From Eucommia ulmoides (lineage: Eukaryota > Streptophyta > Magnoliopsida > Garryales > Eucommiaceae): DNA of 64,000 bases. The notes under the pieces were generated by a model, which made no database searches, had not been told where the DNA came from, and worked only from the letters and a program-made list of their open reading frames with translations. Made by a program: the position numbers and the translations under genes. Within the stretch, counting starts at the first letter, position 1; the number at the start of each line of letters is the position of its first letter. This document shows, piece after piece, positions 1-11,560 of the stretch. The stretch spans positions 3,311,311 to 3,375,310 of the forward strand of contig CM028328.1 in assembly GCA_016647705.1 (NCBI GenBank), given 5' to 3'.

Positions 1-299
1 TAATATTAGGAAGTGTTATATTCAACATTAACTTTGAATTTCGAATTTGACGATATTAGAAAGTGTTACATTCAACACACACTGAAACAAATGGGAGGTC
101 AATTGGCGAGTTCTAAATTGAGCATTTTTTAGCATGATAAGAATTTAATTTTGGATTTGATTAGAAGTTTAGGGATGAAAATGTTAAAAAAAAAAAAAAA
201 GGGATCAAAGTTGAAACTAATAATTAAATATGGGGCGAATATGTAATAAATAATTTTTTAACTCAAACCCTAGATACATCAATGCGGTCGCTAATTGGT
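1..299. other. AT-rich noncoding DNA
   Basis: No gene seen. Two versions of a phrase reading 'atattag(g/a)aagtgttac/tattcaac' lie near positions 3 and 50, and a related phrase recurs near 8207, so this is probably part of a dispersed repeat. An A-run sits near 185-199. Confidence 0.5.
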
Positions 300-640
300 A
301 GGGGCGGCGGCTGTGGAATTCGTTCAATGATGACGGCGAAGACTCGAACAACGACGACGGCGAGCAAAGAAGGTGACGGAGAGATCGACGATGAAGATTC
401 AAAGAATAAACGGTGGTATGAACAGAGAAGCAAACGGTGACGGCGACAGTGACGACGAAGATGAAAGGCGAGGGAGACGATGAATACGAACCACGACGGC
501 GAGTTGTTCGGCGACGAAAAACGGAGAAGGCGATGGTGACAGCGACGGCGAAGAAGAAAGATGATGGCGACGGTGAATATGAACCACGACGGCGAGTTGA
601 TCGGCGACGGCAACGGCAATAGTGAACAGGCGATGGAGAT
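300..640 (+). repeat. CGACGG-rich low-complexity island
   Basis: A GC-rich patch built from CGACGG/GGCGA words inside AT-rich DNA. A unit reading 'gaa(c/t)acgaaccacgacggcgagtt' recurs about 95 bases apart near 480 and 575. Both strands have open frames here (up to 191 codons), but they are low-complexity Arg/Ser/Pro or Asp/Gly strings with no domain, so I read them as by-products of the repeat. A similar island lies at 7600-7830. Confidence 0.5.
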
Positions 641-2332
641 GGGGTGAACAGAACGTCAATCACAAAGAAGGCTATATTTGGTGTGAAAATAAAGATATTT
701 TGGTAATGAAAATACAAAAACGAGTTATTGGTGCAAAAAAAAAAAAAAAAAAAAAAAAAAGAGGTAGGTTTGATTGGTTCCTGAAAACCCAAAAAGGGAC
801 CTTCTGGTACATGCCCCTAAACAAAATTGGCTTCATTTTTGTGGTCACAAAATGTTCATCTAAACAACCTTATCTACCGTCATGTTTGGTAACCGTTTCC
901 ATCTCATCCTATAATTTTCATATTGGGATTGTCAAGAACTAATAAGTCAACTTCAACCCCATTTTTTATTACTAGAGGCTTTAATAATATGTTAAAATAA
1001 GTTTGATAATAAAAAATAAATTGATAAAATAATAAAGTGTGATTTTTTATTGCTAGAGGCTTTAACAACATGAAAATAAATTACTAATTTAAAAGCAATA
1101 TTGATATAATAATCTATTCTATAAATCATAACATATTTTACATTTGAGACATTTTCAGTCCTTAGATCGAATATTTAATGACCAAGATTAAAAAATTATA
1201 GGAGACATTTTTTAACATTGGATTAGATTCAAGGGTTGAAACCATGAAATTCCCAACAAACAATCTCACCAAATACCATTGACTTAGATGATAAAACTTT
1301 TAACAAACTATGTAAGTACATATTTTATATATGAGATATTTTTTCATTTGATGGTTAGAGAAATTATCAATCTTTAATTTAGATTTTATTGAAAATTAAA
1401 TCATAAACACTCAAGTAAAATATGTTTTTCATAATTAATTATGTATGTAAACTAAATGTAAGACATTCAAGATTAATTTAATAAATTAAAATTAGTGTGT
1501 GCACTGAGTTATATACTAGCGTTATGATATGTAGAAACATTAAATATATTTTCCTTATTTTTCACAAAAAAAAAAAAATAAGCCTTTAATTTTGGATACT
1601 TTCGAGGGTAACATTATAGTTTTACTTGTCAAATGAATGGTACAAGAGGTTGCATGATAAGTGTAATTAATAAAATAATTTTTTGGCGGATTCAAATTTT
1701 CCCGCAACACCAACGTACAAATTTAACACTATATTTTTTCATCTTTACAACACATAGCATGTTAATAAAACATGAATTTACATGTACCTCATTGTAAATC
1801 GTGTGTAACTGTTCTGCAAATTTAGGAGGTTTAGGCACGAAAAAAAAACGATTAGTTTGGTATGAAAGGTAGCGACACATTATTAGGGATAAATTAGAAC
1901 ACGATTTGTCTCTAACCCTTGATCTCTACACTACACAAAATGAATAGGGTTAATAGAACTTTATCCCTTGTGGTTTAGTGGATTTGTACTTAACCTCTTA
2001 TGATTTTTGACTTGACACTTAACCCCTTTGATTTTGAAATTAAGTACAAATCACATAGGGTAAATGTCAATACAGAGAAGTAAGTGCAAAGATAATGCAT
2101 GGAGGTAAGTGCACTTAAAAAGATTATTTTGTAATATAATTTTTTAAAGTTGTATTTGATAGTTTTTCTCGGATGAAATTTTTTTGGTAACCGTCAAAAA
2201 AGTAATTCAAGGAGGTCACGACTTTACAAGAATACATATAATTGGATCGAGTTGTTTACGTAATAAATATTTAAAAAAAAAAATTACTGAAAGAGTATTA
2301 ATTTTAACTTATTTATGGGAGTGATGCATTTT
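641..2332. other. AT-rich intergenic DNA, no gene seen
   Basis: Stop codons are dense in all frames. The phrase 'ttattgctagaggctttaa' occurs near 968 and 1047, marking a short direct duplication about 80 bases apart. A 26-base A-run is at 736-761. The text near 1950-2060 (repeated 'ttaacccctt' phrases) looks like degenerate inverted repeat sequence. Nothing here supports a gene. Confidence 0.5.
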
Positions 2333-2554
2333 CGACGTTCGAAACGCCGAATTGTCCCGGCATTCCGAATGCCGAAATCGTTATTATATATATATATATA
2401 TTTTTTATTTTTTTAATCTCGGCCTTGTGAAGGCTGGGATAAAAAAAAATATTTATTTATTTATTTTGATTTTTTTGATCCCGGCCTTGTGAAGGCCGAG
2501 ATAAAAAAAAAAATTTAAATTTTTTTTGATCCCGGCCCTGTGAAGGTCGGGATC
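2333..2554. repeat. Cluster of five short GC-rich palindromes
   Basis: Five hairpin-forming words lie in otherwise AT-only DNA. They include CGGCATT-CCG-AATGCCG at 2358-2374 and three variants of CCCGGCCTT-GTG-AAGGCCGGG at 2418-2439, 2480-2500 and 2528-2554. The three variants share the GTG loop, and several arm differences keep pairing through G-T or through changes on the other arm. T-rich or A-rich tracts separate the units. I do not recognise the family. Confidence 0.75.
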
Positions 2555-2586
2555 ACACAATTTTTTATTTTTTTTTTCCCAACAAA

Positions 2587-3116
2587 TTTTTAAAATTTTC
2601 AGCAACTTTGAATTGATTAAAAGTGGTATATCAATATTTTAAATAAATTTAATTTTTTTTTGAATAAATTACGTTCAAAATACTTCATAATACTTTTTAC
2701 AATATTAAAAACGGACAAGTGGATGAATTTTAAAAAATCGTCAAAGTTGACCAGACGAGCTGTTTCGATAACGACGGAATTTTTTTCAGCAATTTAGAAT
2801 TAACAAAAGATTGCATGTCCGTAACAAAAATAAACCAAATTTTTTGTATATAAATTATGTTCATAACACTATATAACAAAACTTAGAACACTAAAAACGG
2901 ATTAATGAATAATTTTTAAATAATCGTCAAAATTGGTCGGATGAGTTGTTTCGATGACGATGCAATTTTTTTGAAAATTTTGAGTTAACAAAAAATGGTT
3001 GTCTATCCATAATAGAAATGAACTTGATTTTTTTGTATACAACATAACGTTAAATAATAAAATCGAGAACACCAAAAATGAATGAGTAAATAATTTTTAA
3101 ATAATGGTTATTGTCA
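2587..3116. repeat. Three diverged tandem copies of a ~186-bp unit
   Basis: Copies begin near 2590, 2777 and 2962. Shared anchors are 'cagcaa(c)tttgaatt' (2600, 2787), 'gtttcgat(a/g)acga' (2762, 2948) and 'aatttttaaataat(c/g)g' (second and third copies). Spacing between anchors is 185-187 bases. The third copy is truncated. The copies are well diverged, so the array is old. Confidence 0.75.
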
Positions 3117-3248
3117 GAATATTTTATTACTCTTCAACATTTCAAAAACATTATATTGCTCTTCAATCTTTGAATAGACATAACTTTGCGTTACTTAAAT
3201 AATAATAATTAAATAAATAAATAATTGTAGAGGTAAAAAAACAAACTA

Positions 3249-3368
3249 CTTTGCAGCTAATTATAAGCTGCAAAGCAGCTGGCTCACCAGCTGCTTTGCA
3301 GCTGAATCAGCTGCAAAGCAGTAGCAGCTGGGGAAACCAGTTGCTGCTGCTTGGGACCAAAAGGTCCC
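3249..3368. repeat. Chain of overlapping perfect hairpins built on AGCTGCAAAG
   Basis: Arms 3266-3282 and 3287-3303 are perfect 17-bp complements around a 4-base loop. The same bases also form a 12-bp perfect hairpin (3294-3305 with 3307-3318) and a 10-bp hairpin (3249-3258 with 3266-3275), so the structures exclude one another. A GGGACC-AAAA-GGTCCC hairpin follows at 3353-3368. Confidence 0.8.
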
Positions 3369-3419
3369 GGGGTTGATGCCTCTTATAAAAAAAAAAAAAA
3401 AAAAAAATTATCCCCTATA

Positions 3420-3475
3420 TCCCGGGGTTGGTATGCCCGAGATCTCAGTTTCCGGGGTTGCCAACCCCGAAATAC
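3420..3475. repeat. GGGGTTG/CAACCCC palindrome
   Basis: CGGGGTTG-C-CAACCCCG at 3453-3469 is a perfect 8-bp hairpin. A half-related word (cccggggttggtatgcccgag) lies just before it. It has the same style as the palindromes at 2333-2554, with a different core sequence. Confidence 0.65.
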
Positions 3476-3824
3476 TTGTGATCTGTAAATAAGTTTAACC
3501 AAATTTGGTGTTAGTAATTTATTTATTTTTATTTTTTATTTTTTTTGTATTTATTAGGTAAAGAACTCTGTTTCTTTTTTGGTTATTGTCTATTTATTTG
3601 TCTCTATTCACCAAGATAATATTGTTAGATATATATTTCAAGTAATGTTTAATTTTTTAAATTTAGTATAATTTGATATTTATTATCATTTATTTACACA
3701 AAAAATAATTATTAAATAAGAAAATATTGACTAAGAAATATGTATATTATTGTCATACATATAAAAAACAAAAAAAAAATAAAAAAAATATTGCAAACTC
3801 ATAATCAATTAATTTGTAAAATAT
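3476..3824. other. AT-rich DNA where the last protease exon is missing
   Basis: Read on the minus strand, this is where the final exon of the Ulp1-like gene should lie. It contains only AT-rich sequence, with no open frame and no Asp-Cys-Gly type box. Confidence 0.5.
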
Positions 3825-6390
3825 CTAAAACTTTACTATAAGTTTAGCGCTCTCCAAATGCGGATCATGTGAATTAAGACTATATAGCGAGTTGTAGTGA
3901 TTTAAAGTCCCATGCTCCATCTCGAAAGCAAGTAATGTCCAGTGCGACGGTGCAGATTTCCTCCCAGGAGTGTTTATTGGGAACATTATCGTCTCGTACT
4001 TCCCAGCGACACCTATATTGAATTGTTTATCCATTTGTTCTCGAACGATTGCCTCTCTATTCTCTTTAATGTAAGTCTATCATCAAAATCGGCACAAAAT
4101 TTAATATGCATTAAAAGACTACAAATACAAATGCACCAAAATATACCATAATCAAACACCATGGAAAAAAGGAAGTTACCCAAGAAAGACTAGGCATAAC
4201 AAACAATCTGTGGGGAGCATCAACATTTGAACTGCCATTAAAAATTTCAATTTGGCGATGGTGTATTATCTCGGCAAACGTATCTATCATCTACAAAAGA
4301 ACGAGGCAAAAAAAATTCAAGTTTATGTGTTCATTAAAATACATGACATCCAGTATATTTTCTTACCCTACTAGATAATTGTTCTCCTTTTAGGAGATCG
4401 ATAATGTCGCCAAAACGGACGCCAAGGAAGCCATCCAATCCAATCCATGCTAGGTCACTGAAGAGCAAAAAATTAAATCAATAAAGTGAATAGGGAATTT
4501 AAGAAAAAAGTACAAATTGATTCGAAGTAAATATAACGAATACATACGCATCATCATGTGTTTTATGTATGGATTTTATTTTATCCCAATCACTTTCGTC
4601 TAGTAATTTGGCCACCGCGCTTCTTTTTTTGTTTGGAAGTTTTTCGGGTTTCCTTCTAGTCATGCGATGTATCAACGGGATCTCATCCACATCAATCACT
4701 ACCTGAACACACTCCTTTTTACTTCGCTTTTTAACCCTCTCATACACGTAATCTGACTTTCTTGCGGGTTTTCTTTTTTGCCGTTTAATCTCCCTTACCA
4801 TAGAAGTTTGTAGTTCGGCATGTTCAAGAGGTTTCACACTTGGAGATGAAGCTAAATTGGCAACGGATTTTTTTTCGCGTATTTGTTCCGCATCAATGAT
4901 CGTCGTCCGTTCCACCAAATCATCTAACTGTTTCATCAACGATGTTATCAACTCGTCACGGCTTTTCAGCTCAGAGCGAAGATGGACATTCTCCGCAACC
5001 AACTCACTATTTTGATTCAACGAACACTCCAATTGCTTCTTGATTTCAGTGACCTCGTCCGAGGGTTGTTGCTCGGGGGGAGGTAAGCCAGCTGCTGTTT
5101 CCATTGGGTGGGCCCCGAATACATACAACTCTTCCATAGATGATGGCACCAGATCGTCAGAGATTATCTGAAAACAGTATAATACCATTAATAGTCAATA
5201 TACAGTAACATTCTTATAAATGACACAATACACGTAACTTTTGCTATGCAGTAAAATTCTTATATATATTACAAACAGCCATTTAATGACATACATATAA
5301 TATTTCAAATATACTATTGGCACTAACCTAATTTTCATTGAGATCATTCACCCCATGCAACACGTTCTTTAACGAAGACAAATTCCAACGGGTGAATCGA
5401 GGAATGCCGATCCAACTGACATCACCGCCAACTGGCATAGCTTGGTGATTGTAGTCTGGATCTAACAAGGTTGAACGCTCGCAAAACATATACTAAGAGT
5501 AATAACATATAGAAATTAGAAAAAATTATTAAATCAACAAACAAGAATATATACAACATTTGTCATTGCACCTATAAACAACTTACCAATATAGCAATGA
5601 TGCAGCCACGAATCGCATAAGGTTTGTCAATGTTATTAAGGATAGAATCATTTACCTCCTTCGCAATAGCATCAACCCATGCATATTCAGACATTGCATG
5701 CAAGTCCTCTACCATTTGAACAAACGACCATCCGATATTTGTACCAGTAGTTGCGAAAAAACAAGTCACAAAAGCGTACAAACACATCAACCTTATGACA
5801 TCCTCAACGTCATCGTGATCGTTCCGATCAATAATTGTGTCAATCGTCTGTAATATCACTCTCGTAGAGACTTGGTCCACTCCAACAAAACATCGTTGAA
5901 CAAACGGACTCATAATCTTCTTCGCATACGTATGTTCAACTACTTTGGTCCCATTTTTTATTTCGAAGAATAATGATATATCTCTCGCACTCAAAGAAAT
6001 ACTCTTTCCACCAAACACAAAAGCTTTCTTACATCTGCTCAATACGCAAAACAATAGAAAAATGTTCAAAAAATTATAGTAAACCAGTAAATATCATTGC
6101 AACATAATTGTTTCGATATGCAAAATAAACAATTTTTACCGATTATAATACTTCAACAGCGCAAAGATGTCTTGGTCACTTTTGGTGCATTGTTGGACCA
6201 CGACATTGCCGTCAACGAATGCCTTAAAGAAAGGCCAAAGCGGAGTGGACGACATCACATCAATATGGCAGGGACGAAACTTCCTTCGGTTTTTTCCCAT
6301 TAAATCGCAAAAGCTACGCAAATTACATCGGAACTGTTTACCCCTTATTTGATTATGGGTCATTGGATCGCTTTCGGATGCACCTGCCAT
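3825..6390 (-). CDS. Ulp1-like (C48 peptidase) transposon-type gene, seven exons, probably decayed
   Basis: Exons on the minus strand are 6390-6140, 6034-5587, 5492-5328, 5167-4548, 4457-4367, 4290-4180 and 4076-3825. All have GT-AG borders and agreeing phases, giving about 645 codons. The start is the ATG just inside the acceptor at 6394-6396. Exons 1-3 match the N-terminal region found upstream of Ulp1 domains in plant transposon proteins (IPRFTRWNLSSL at the end). Exon 4 has a coiled coil (DEVTEIKKQLE...) and basic nuclear-localisation-like patches (KRQKRKPARK, KKRSKK). Exon 7 carries the protease His in SHWTLLAFEMEHG; the following HYNSL has Asn where SUMO proteases usually have Asp. The catalytic Cys exon is absent. 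The last codon of exon 3 reads TAG directly before a good donor, unless a weaker donor upstream is used. Known members deconjugate SUMO-like proteins or are cargo of MULE/CACTA elements. Activity is unlikely here. Confidence 0.75.
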
Positions 6391-7599
6391 TACCTGAGAA
6401 ACAATTCCGGTGTCGGACAAAAAATCAACATCCAAATATTAACAATGTAGAGGTCGAACGGTATAATTAAAAAACATATATTTAATTGTTGAATTTTGCA
6501 TCACAATTTCAAACTCTATTAACCAAACATGAATTTTTGATACACATTTATGAGCCTAGTTCCGAATTCACATTTATGAGCCTGGTTCCCTTTGATACAT
6601 TCTGAACTATTGGTTGCCATTATGCATGTACAGAATTTGACGTTGATGGTCTATATATTGTAATTAATCAGCTGTGTGCTTTCAGAGTATTATCACATCC
6701 ATCATAAAAAGTCATGAACCAAAGCAACTCTTATCAATGGTAACTCTTTATCAATAGTAACTCTTTATTAATTAAATACACATTAATTTTTACACCCCAG
6801 TAACTCTTTATCAACACCACAAACCAATAGCGAAACAGTCTCAAGTTGTGTATCTAAACCAAGTCCTCACTTAATGTTTTTTGATACACATTAATAATCT
6901 ATATAAATCGAACATATTCTTTTTGATATACACTAATTAAATATTGATTATTACACCACAGCAACAATTCGATAGAAATCCCACATGAACAGTGAAATGT
7001 AACAAATTGTCAATCCAAAACAAATCTTTCAATTCGTGAATTTTGCTACATAGTAAAATACCTCAACATTAGTGGCTACACATTAACTATTCAATCATAA
7101 ATTGATAACAAGAAAATGGCCATCTCTATTTGTGATGCAACCAAAAGCGAAATTCAAGAACACAACTGCATATACGTAATATTGCTACACATCAACAATT
7201 TAACAACCCGAACAACAACTATTTCAATAACTCACGCAACAACCAATATATGATTATTAATGTGCATTCACCATCTCAACACACCAAAATTCCGATTCTA
7301 ATTTCTCCACATTCCTAACCCTAATTTTGAATTAAACTCCAATCAACAAGCATGTTAGAATCCGAATTTTGGTGCTTAGATGGCCGAAATATGAACAATG
7401 CAAGGGGGGGAGATGGATTTTTGCTGTGCATTAAAATTCCTAACAATCCAAAATCAAGAACACACCAAATAATATATGATTCTTACTGTGCATTCATCAT
7501 CTCAACCACATGCCATCAGTGGACTGCTCATTGTTCGCATTACCCAAACCCTAGAAAATCAAAAACCTTTAATTGATATGAAACTTACAGAAATTGAAA
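6391..7599. other. Upstream region of the Ulp1-like gene
   Basis: No coding exon recognised. The acceptor at 6394-6396 implies a 5'-untranslated exon somewhere upstream on the minus strand, but I cannot place it. The DNA has many repeats of the theme 'tacaca(t/c)attaa' and short open frames without homology that I recognise. Confidence 0.4.
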
Positions 7600-7830
7600 C
7601 CGACGGACTCAAATCGACGGCGACGGCGGCTGGATTTGTACGGCGACGACGCGTGAACGTCGACGGTGAGGCGAGATTCCGGTGCTGTTGTTGCGGCGAC
7701 GACGAAGACTGAAGCAGGTTTGCGGAGACGGCGAAGACTGAAGCAGGTGACGGCGACGACTACAGCAGGTTTGCGGCGATGGCGACGACTGAAGCAGGTG
7801 ACGGCGACGGCTACGGTAGGCGGAGACGGT
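7600..7830. repeat. GGCGACG-rich island with tandem ~50-60 bp units
   Basis: Repeated words 'gactgaagcaggt' and 'gcggagacggcgaagac' recur in tandem at about 7700-7815. The plus-strand frame (RRRRVNVDGEARF...) is low complexity and was not called. It may be the GC-rich leader of the minus-strand gene downstream, or a captured fragment. Confidence 0.45.
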
Positions 7831-9271
7831 TGAATAACATCGGCGCCCTAATTATTGCAGACAACCGGCGAACGAACGGTTACAATTTTGGGGATTGCTA
7901 TTTATTTGGAGATGAAGGTGAATATCCACTTTCCATTACAAGATTCTGAGCATGGATTAGAGGATGGAAGGTTCGAAAATGGAATTTTGAGAAAGAACAC
8001 TTACCATATAGCATCAGCTCTCACGCGCGATTCTCACGAGTCCACTGCACGGAATCAATATGGGTTTTATGTTAAATACAATATATGGATGGGTATATCT
8101 ATAATATATTAGTGGGCCTTGGGGCCCATATTAAAATCCCCTTTAAAATAATCGTTGATTATAGATGTTACATGTAACATTTATTGAAAATATTTGTTTG
8201 AAATTTATCGATATTAGACAGTGTTACATTGTTACATTTGATGTTATATGTAATATCCACGCATAATACGATCTACACGTTTAAAAAATATGATTAGCAT
8301 ATCGTAAAAAAGATGACATTTTACTGATTAATACAGTATAAAAATATTAATTTTACGACATCAGTAACTATGAAAAAATTCATGTATTTTGATCTTAGTA
8401 TTGAAAGTTACACGTGAGGGGTATTTTCGTCACAGAAATAGAAAAATGACTACTTAGTGCATGGAAAGAATAGCGGGTTTAATCTGTAATTTCCGGCACT
8501 TTTCAGGACTAATTGGTCACCACCCCATAAATGAAAGGAAAAAATTAGGACAAACGGTTATTATCCTATCCGACCAGACTTGAGAGTAGAAGTGCCAATT
8601 AATATAAAAAAAAAAAATAACCGTTGCACTTTTGTTTGAAGTATGGGAGTAAGTGATGATGAAAATAATACAAGAGTGTAACGTACAATTCAGTCGAATT
8701 ACAAGGGTACAAAGTTTAATTAATCCTATAAAATTAGGCACACTTAGATGAAAAAAAAAAATTTAAGAACTTTTAATTTTACAAGTAGGTTTGTTTTGCA
8801 CTTACAAAAATATTTCAAAATTTTTAAAACAAGATTTTTTAAGATTCCTTTTTACGGAAAAAAAAAAAAAAAATATTTGCTTTTCAGACCCATTTTCACA
8901 CTTACCTTTAATGGGTATCTCATTATTTTTTAGACTTAATTGCAGTTTTGTGGTCAATTTTAAAAAAGTGAAATTCTATATCTAAAATAACTAAGAAAAA
9001 ATTTTAATTACAAATTTTATAGTTACAAAGCGGGTGGTTTGACCCAACTACATTACCCGAAATGCACTCCAAACTATCCTAACTAGTGGATCTGGGTAGA
9101 TTCACTCTTTTCGGCCTGGCCGATAGATCCAGAGTATACTTGAGTAGGGTTGTTCATGGCTCAGGTCGGGTTGGGTTAAATCTTGTAATTTACATTACAA
9201 GATTGTCCAGGATCTAAATTTTACAATTGTTTAACATATTTCATTAAGTTAAGGGGCATTTGATGACAAGT
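7831..9271. other. Intergenic DNA, no gene seen
   Basis: Holds an 85-codon frame at 7855-8112 without a recognisable domain, AT-rich sequence, and near 9146 a TAGGGTTGTTCATGG word that resembles a hAT terminus without a partner. A small hairpin (cttgtaatttacattacaag) lies near 9183-9202. Confidence 0.4.
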
Positions 9272-9700
9272 TATTTAGTTTACCTTTAATTTTAAAAAAA
9301 TCTCACAGGCGGAATCAACTTGTGTTTTAGTTTCGCCAATTAAAAAAAAAGTAGAAGACCCAATACACGCGCTTACACTCGCACAAGTTACATGTAACTA
9401 ATTTGTGTGTAAAATTGTTATTAGATGTAACAAATATTACACAAATAAATGTAATTTGTAACATGTAATTAAATTTACACAAATACATATAATTAATATT
9501 AAACTAATTTATATGTGTAATATTTATTAAATATCATAAATATTACAAAAATACATGTAATTTGTAACATGTAACTAATATTATACAAGTACATGTAGCT
9601 AATATTATACAAATATATGTAAATATAGTTAATTATTAAGTTGTAACTAATATTAATTATATGTAATTAATATTCACTATAATACGAATTTACTCACTAC
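9272..9700 (+). repeat. Direct repeat copy A, rich in ACATGTAAC words
   Basis: Begins 'tagtttacctttaattttaaaaaa', contains 'ggcggaatcaacttgtgt' and then many 'tgtaacatgtaac/attacacaaat' words. It aligns with copy B about 587 bases downstream in the same order and orientation. Confidence 0.7.
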
Positions 9701-9858
9701 CAATTTGGAATACCATTACCAATTTGTGAAGCTTTCATATTAGTCACTATTGTTTTAATTTATACCTAATATTTTGATTTTTTTTCAAATTAGGACAATT
9801 TGAAATTGACAATCTAGGAGGAAATCAAAAACTCATCTTATCTATTCTTTGATATGGG

Positions 9859-10255
9859 TTTAGTTTACCCTTAATTTTAAAAAAGTTCCAAAGGCGGAAT
9901 CAACTTGTGTCTTTAGCCTCACCTATTTAAAAAATGCGGAAGATCTCATACACGCGTCTGTTGTCACTCAGTTATATGTAACTAATTTGTGTATAAACTT
10001 TTTGTTAGATGTAACAAATATTACTGTTTTTTTGTAACATGTAACTAATTTGTATGTAAAAATATATTATAACATGTAACAAATATTACACAAATATATG
10101 TAATTTGTAACATGTAATTAATTTTATAAAAATGTATGTAATTAATATTAAACTAATTTATGTGTGTAATATTTGTTAAATGTCACACATATTACACAAA
10201 ATACATGTAATTAGTTAAAACTAATATTAATTATAATATGAATTTACTCATGAAA
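9859..10255 (+). repeat. Direct repeat copy B
   Basis: Same order of landmarks as copy A: 'tagtttacccttaatttt', 'ggcggaatcaacttgtgt', 'cacgcg', 'tgtaactaatttgtgt', then the ACATGTAAC words and 'aat(a/t)tgaatttactcat'. Diverged by small gaps and substitutions. Confidence 0.7.
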
Positions 10256-10885
10256 GTTTTCTCTACAATATCTGCAATACCTGCACATGCGGGACTAAAA
10301 TTAAGGCAAAAATCAACTTAAATGACTAAATCAAAACTTATGTCTTAAGCGAATTTTTTTTTTTAAATTACATCTGTTATTTGGGACTAGTGGCCAAGTT
10401 ACCTCTAAAAATTATGTATAGTCCCCTTTCTGTTCCTACTGTTTTAGATTAAACTCTTCAGTTTATAAACTTTGTAAATACCAAAAATACCCTCACTTAA
10501 AAGGCACCTAGTAATTTCCGTTCAATTTCTTAACGATGTCAACGAATTGCCTTAATTTAGAACAAAATCAAAATAATAGGGACCAAAAATATCAAATTGA
10601 AGCATTGGGGACCAATATGAAAATTGAGTCAAATTTGCTATGAAGATTTTGATTTGATAGAAATTATAACTTGGGGGAGTCAAATTGAAAGCTAATTTTT
10701 TACTTTTACAAATCAATCAAAAAAAATAACAGGAGAGGAAATTTTTCCTTGGATCAGAGGGGATAGAAGGGCATGAATGGATTCAATTTTTTTTTTTTAA
10801 AGAAATATAATTACAATTTTAACCCCCACAAACTCTTTGAATTTGACATAAAAAGGTTTGAAGATTGAGAATCAATAATAGTGGT
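10256..10885. other. Noncoding DNA, no gene seen
   Basis: Contains the phrases 'tagggaccaaaaatatcaaat' and 'ggggaccaatatgaaaattgag', which are typical of degenerate transposon termini in plants. No open frame of interest. Confidence 0.35.
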
Positions 10886-11320
10886 GGTGTTTGGTTCTAT
10901 GTTTCTACTTCTAATAAACTAGTAGGAGAATTTTATTTCTCTTTTGGAATAGTCCAAAAATAGAAACATGTATGGTAACTATCATTGTCCTAAAATTATT
11001 TCTTTTAATTTATGAGAACGGAAACAAGAAATACTTTTAATTGTAATATTTTTTTTTTTAAATGTACGGTGGCCGGCGGAGTGGTGGTGGCTGGGGGCCG
11101 GGTGGTGGTGGCCGACAGCTTGGTAGTGGGATTAATTTTGGTGGGAGTGAATAGGAATCAACATTTTTTTTTATTTATTTCTCAAATTCTTATGAAATTC
11201 AGGAATTACTCCAAAATTTTTGGGAAAAGAAACGTATTTATCAAACGCATTTATGTACATTAGTCCCATAATTTTGAAAGTAGGAACAGATATCAGGAAA
11301 CGGAAACAGTAACCAAAAGG
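10886..11320 (-). mobile_element. PIF/Harbinger-type MITE, same family as 38134-38565
   Basis: The left end GTTTGGTTCTATGTTTC and right end GAAACAGTAACCAAAA are inverted-repeat-like. The interior (tggccggcggagtggtggtgg, ccaaaatttttggga, caaacgcattta) matches the reverse complement of the MITE at 38134-38565. I could not define a clean TTA duplication here, so the borders are approximate. Confidence 0.65.
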
Positions 11321-11560
11321 AGTTGACTTGTACTATAATGTATGTTTCTTTTTTAGAATATCTCTTTTTAAAATTTCAATTTATAAGTCCTGAGTAGATT
11401 TTTTTTTTTTTTAATTCAGGCCTCAGTTTCCGACCAGTTTCCCTGCATTCTCTCCAGCTCCGTTCTTGTTCTGAGGGGATTCGACTTAAATTTATTTTTA
11501 TTTTAATTCCAAAATTGTGTTAAATTTTTTTAACTTATAAATGTATATTATGCACAATTG

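Noticed and set aside
217-942. Open frames of 191, 118, 106 and 86 codons
   Set aside because: They overlap on both strands over a CGACGG repeat and poly-A tracts; composition is low-complexity Arg/Ser/Phe or Lys.
7352-7712. Two plus-strand frames of 74-78 codons
   Set aside because: No motif, and they run into the GGCGACG repeat island.
9146-9180. hAT-like end TAGGGTTGTTCATGG
   Set aside because: No partner terminus or 8-bp duplication found downstream.
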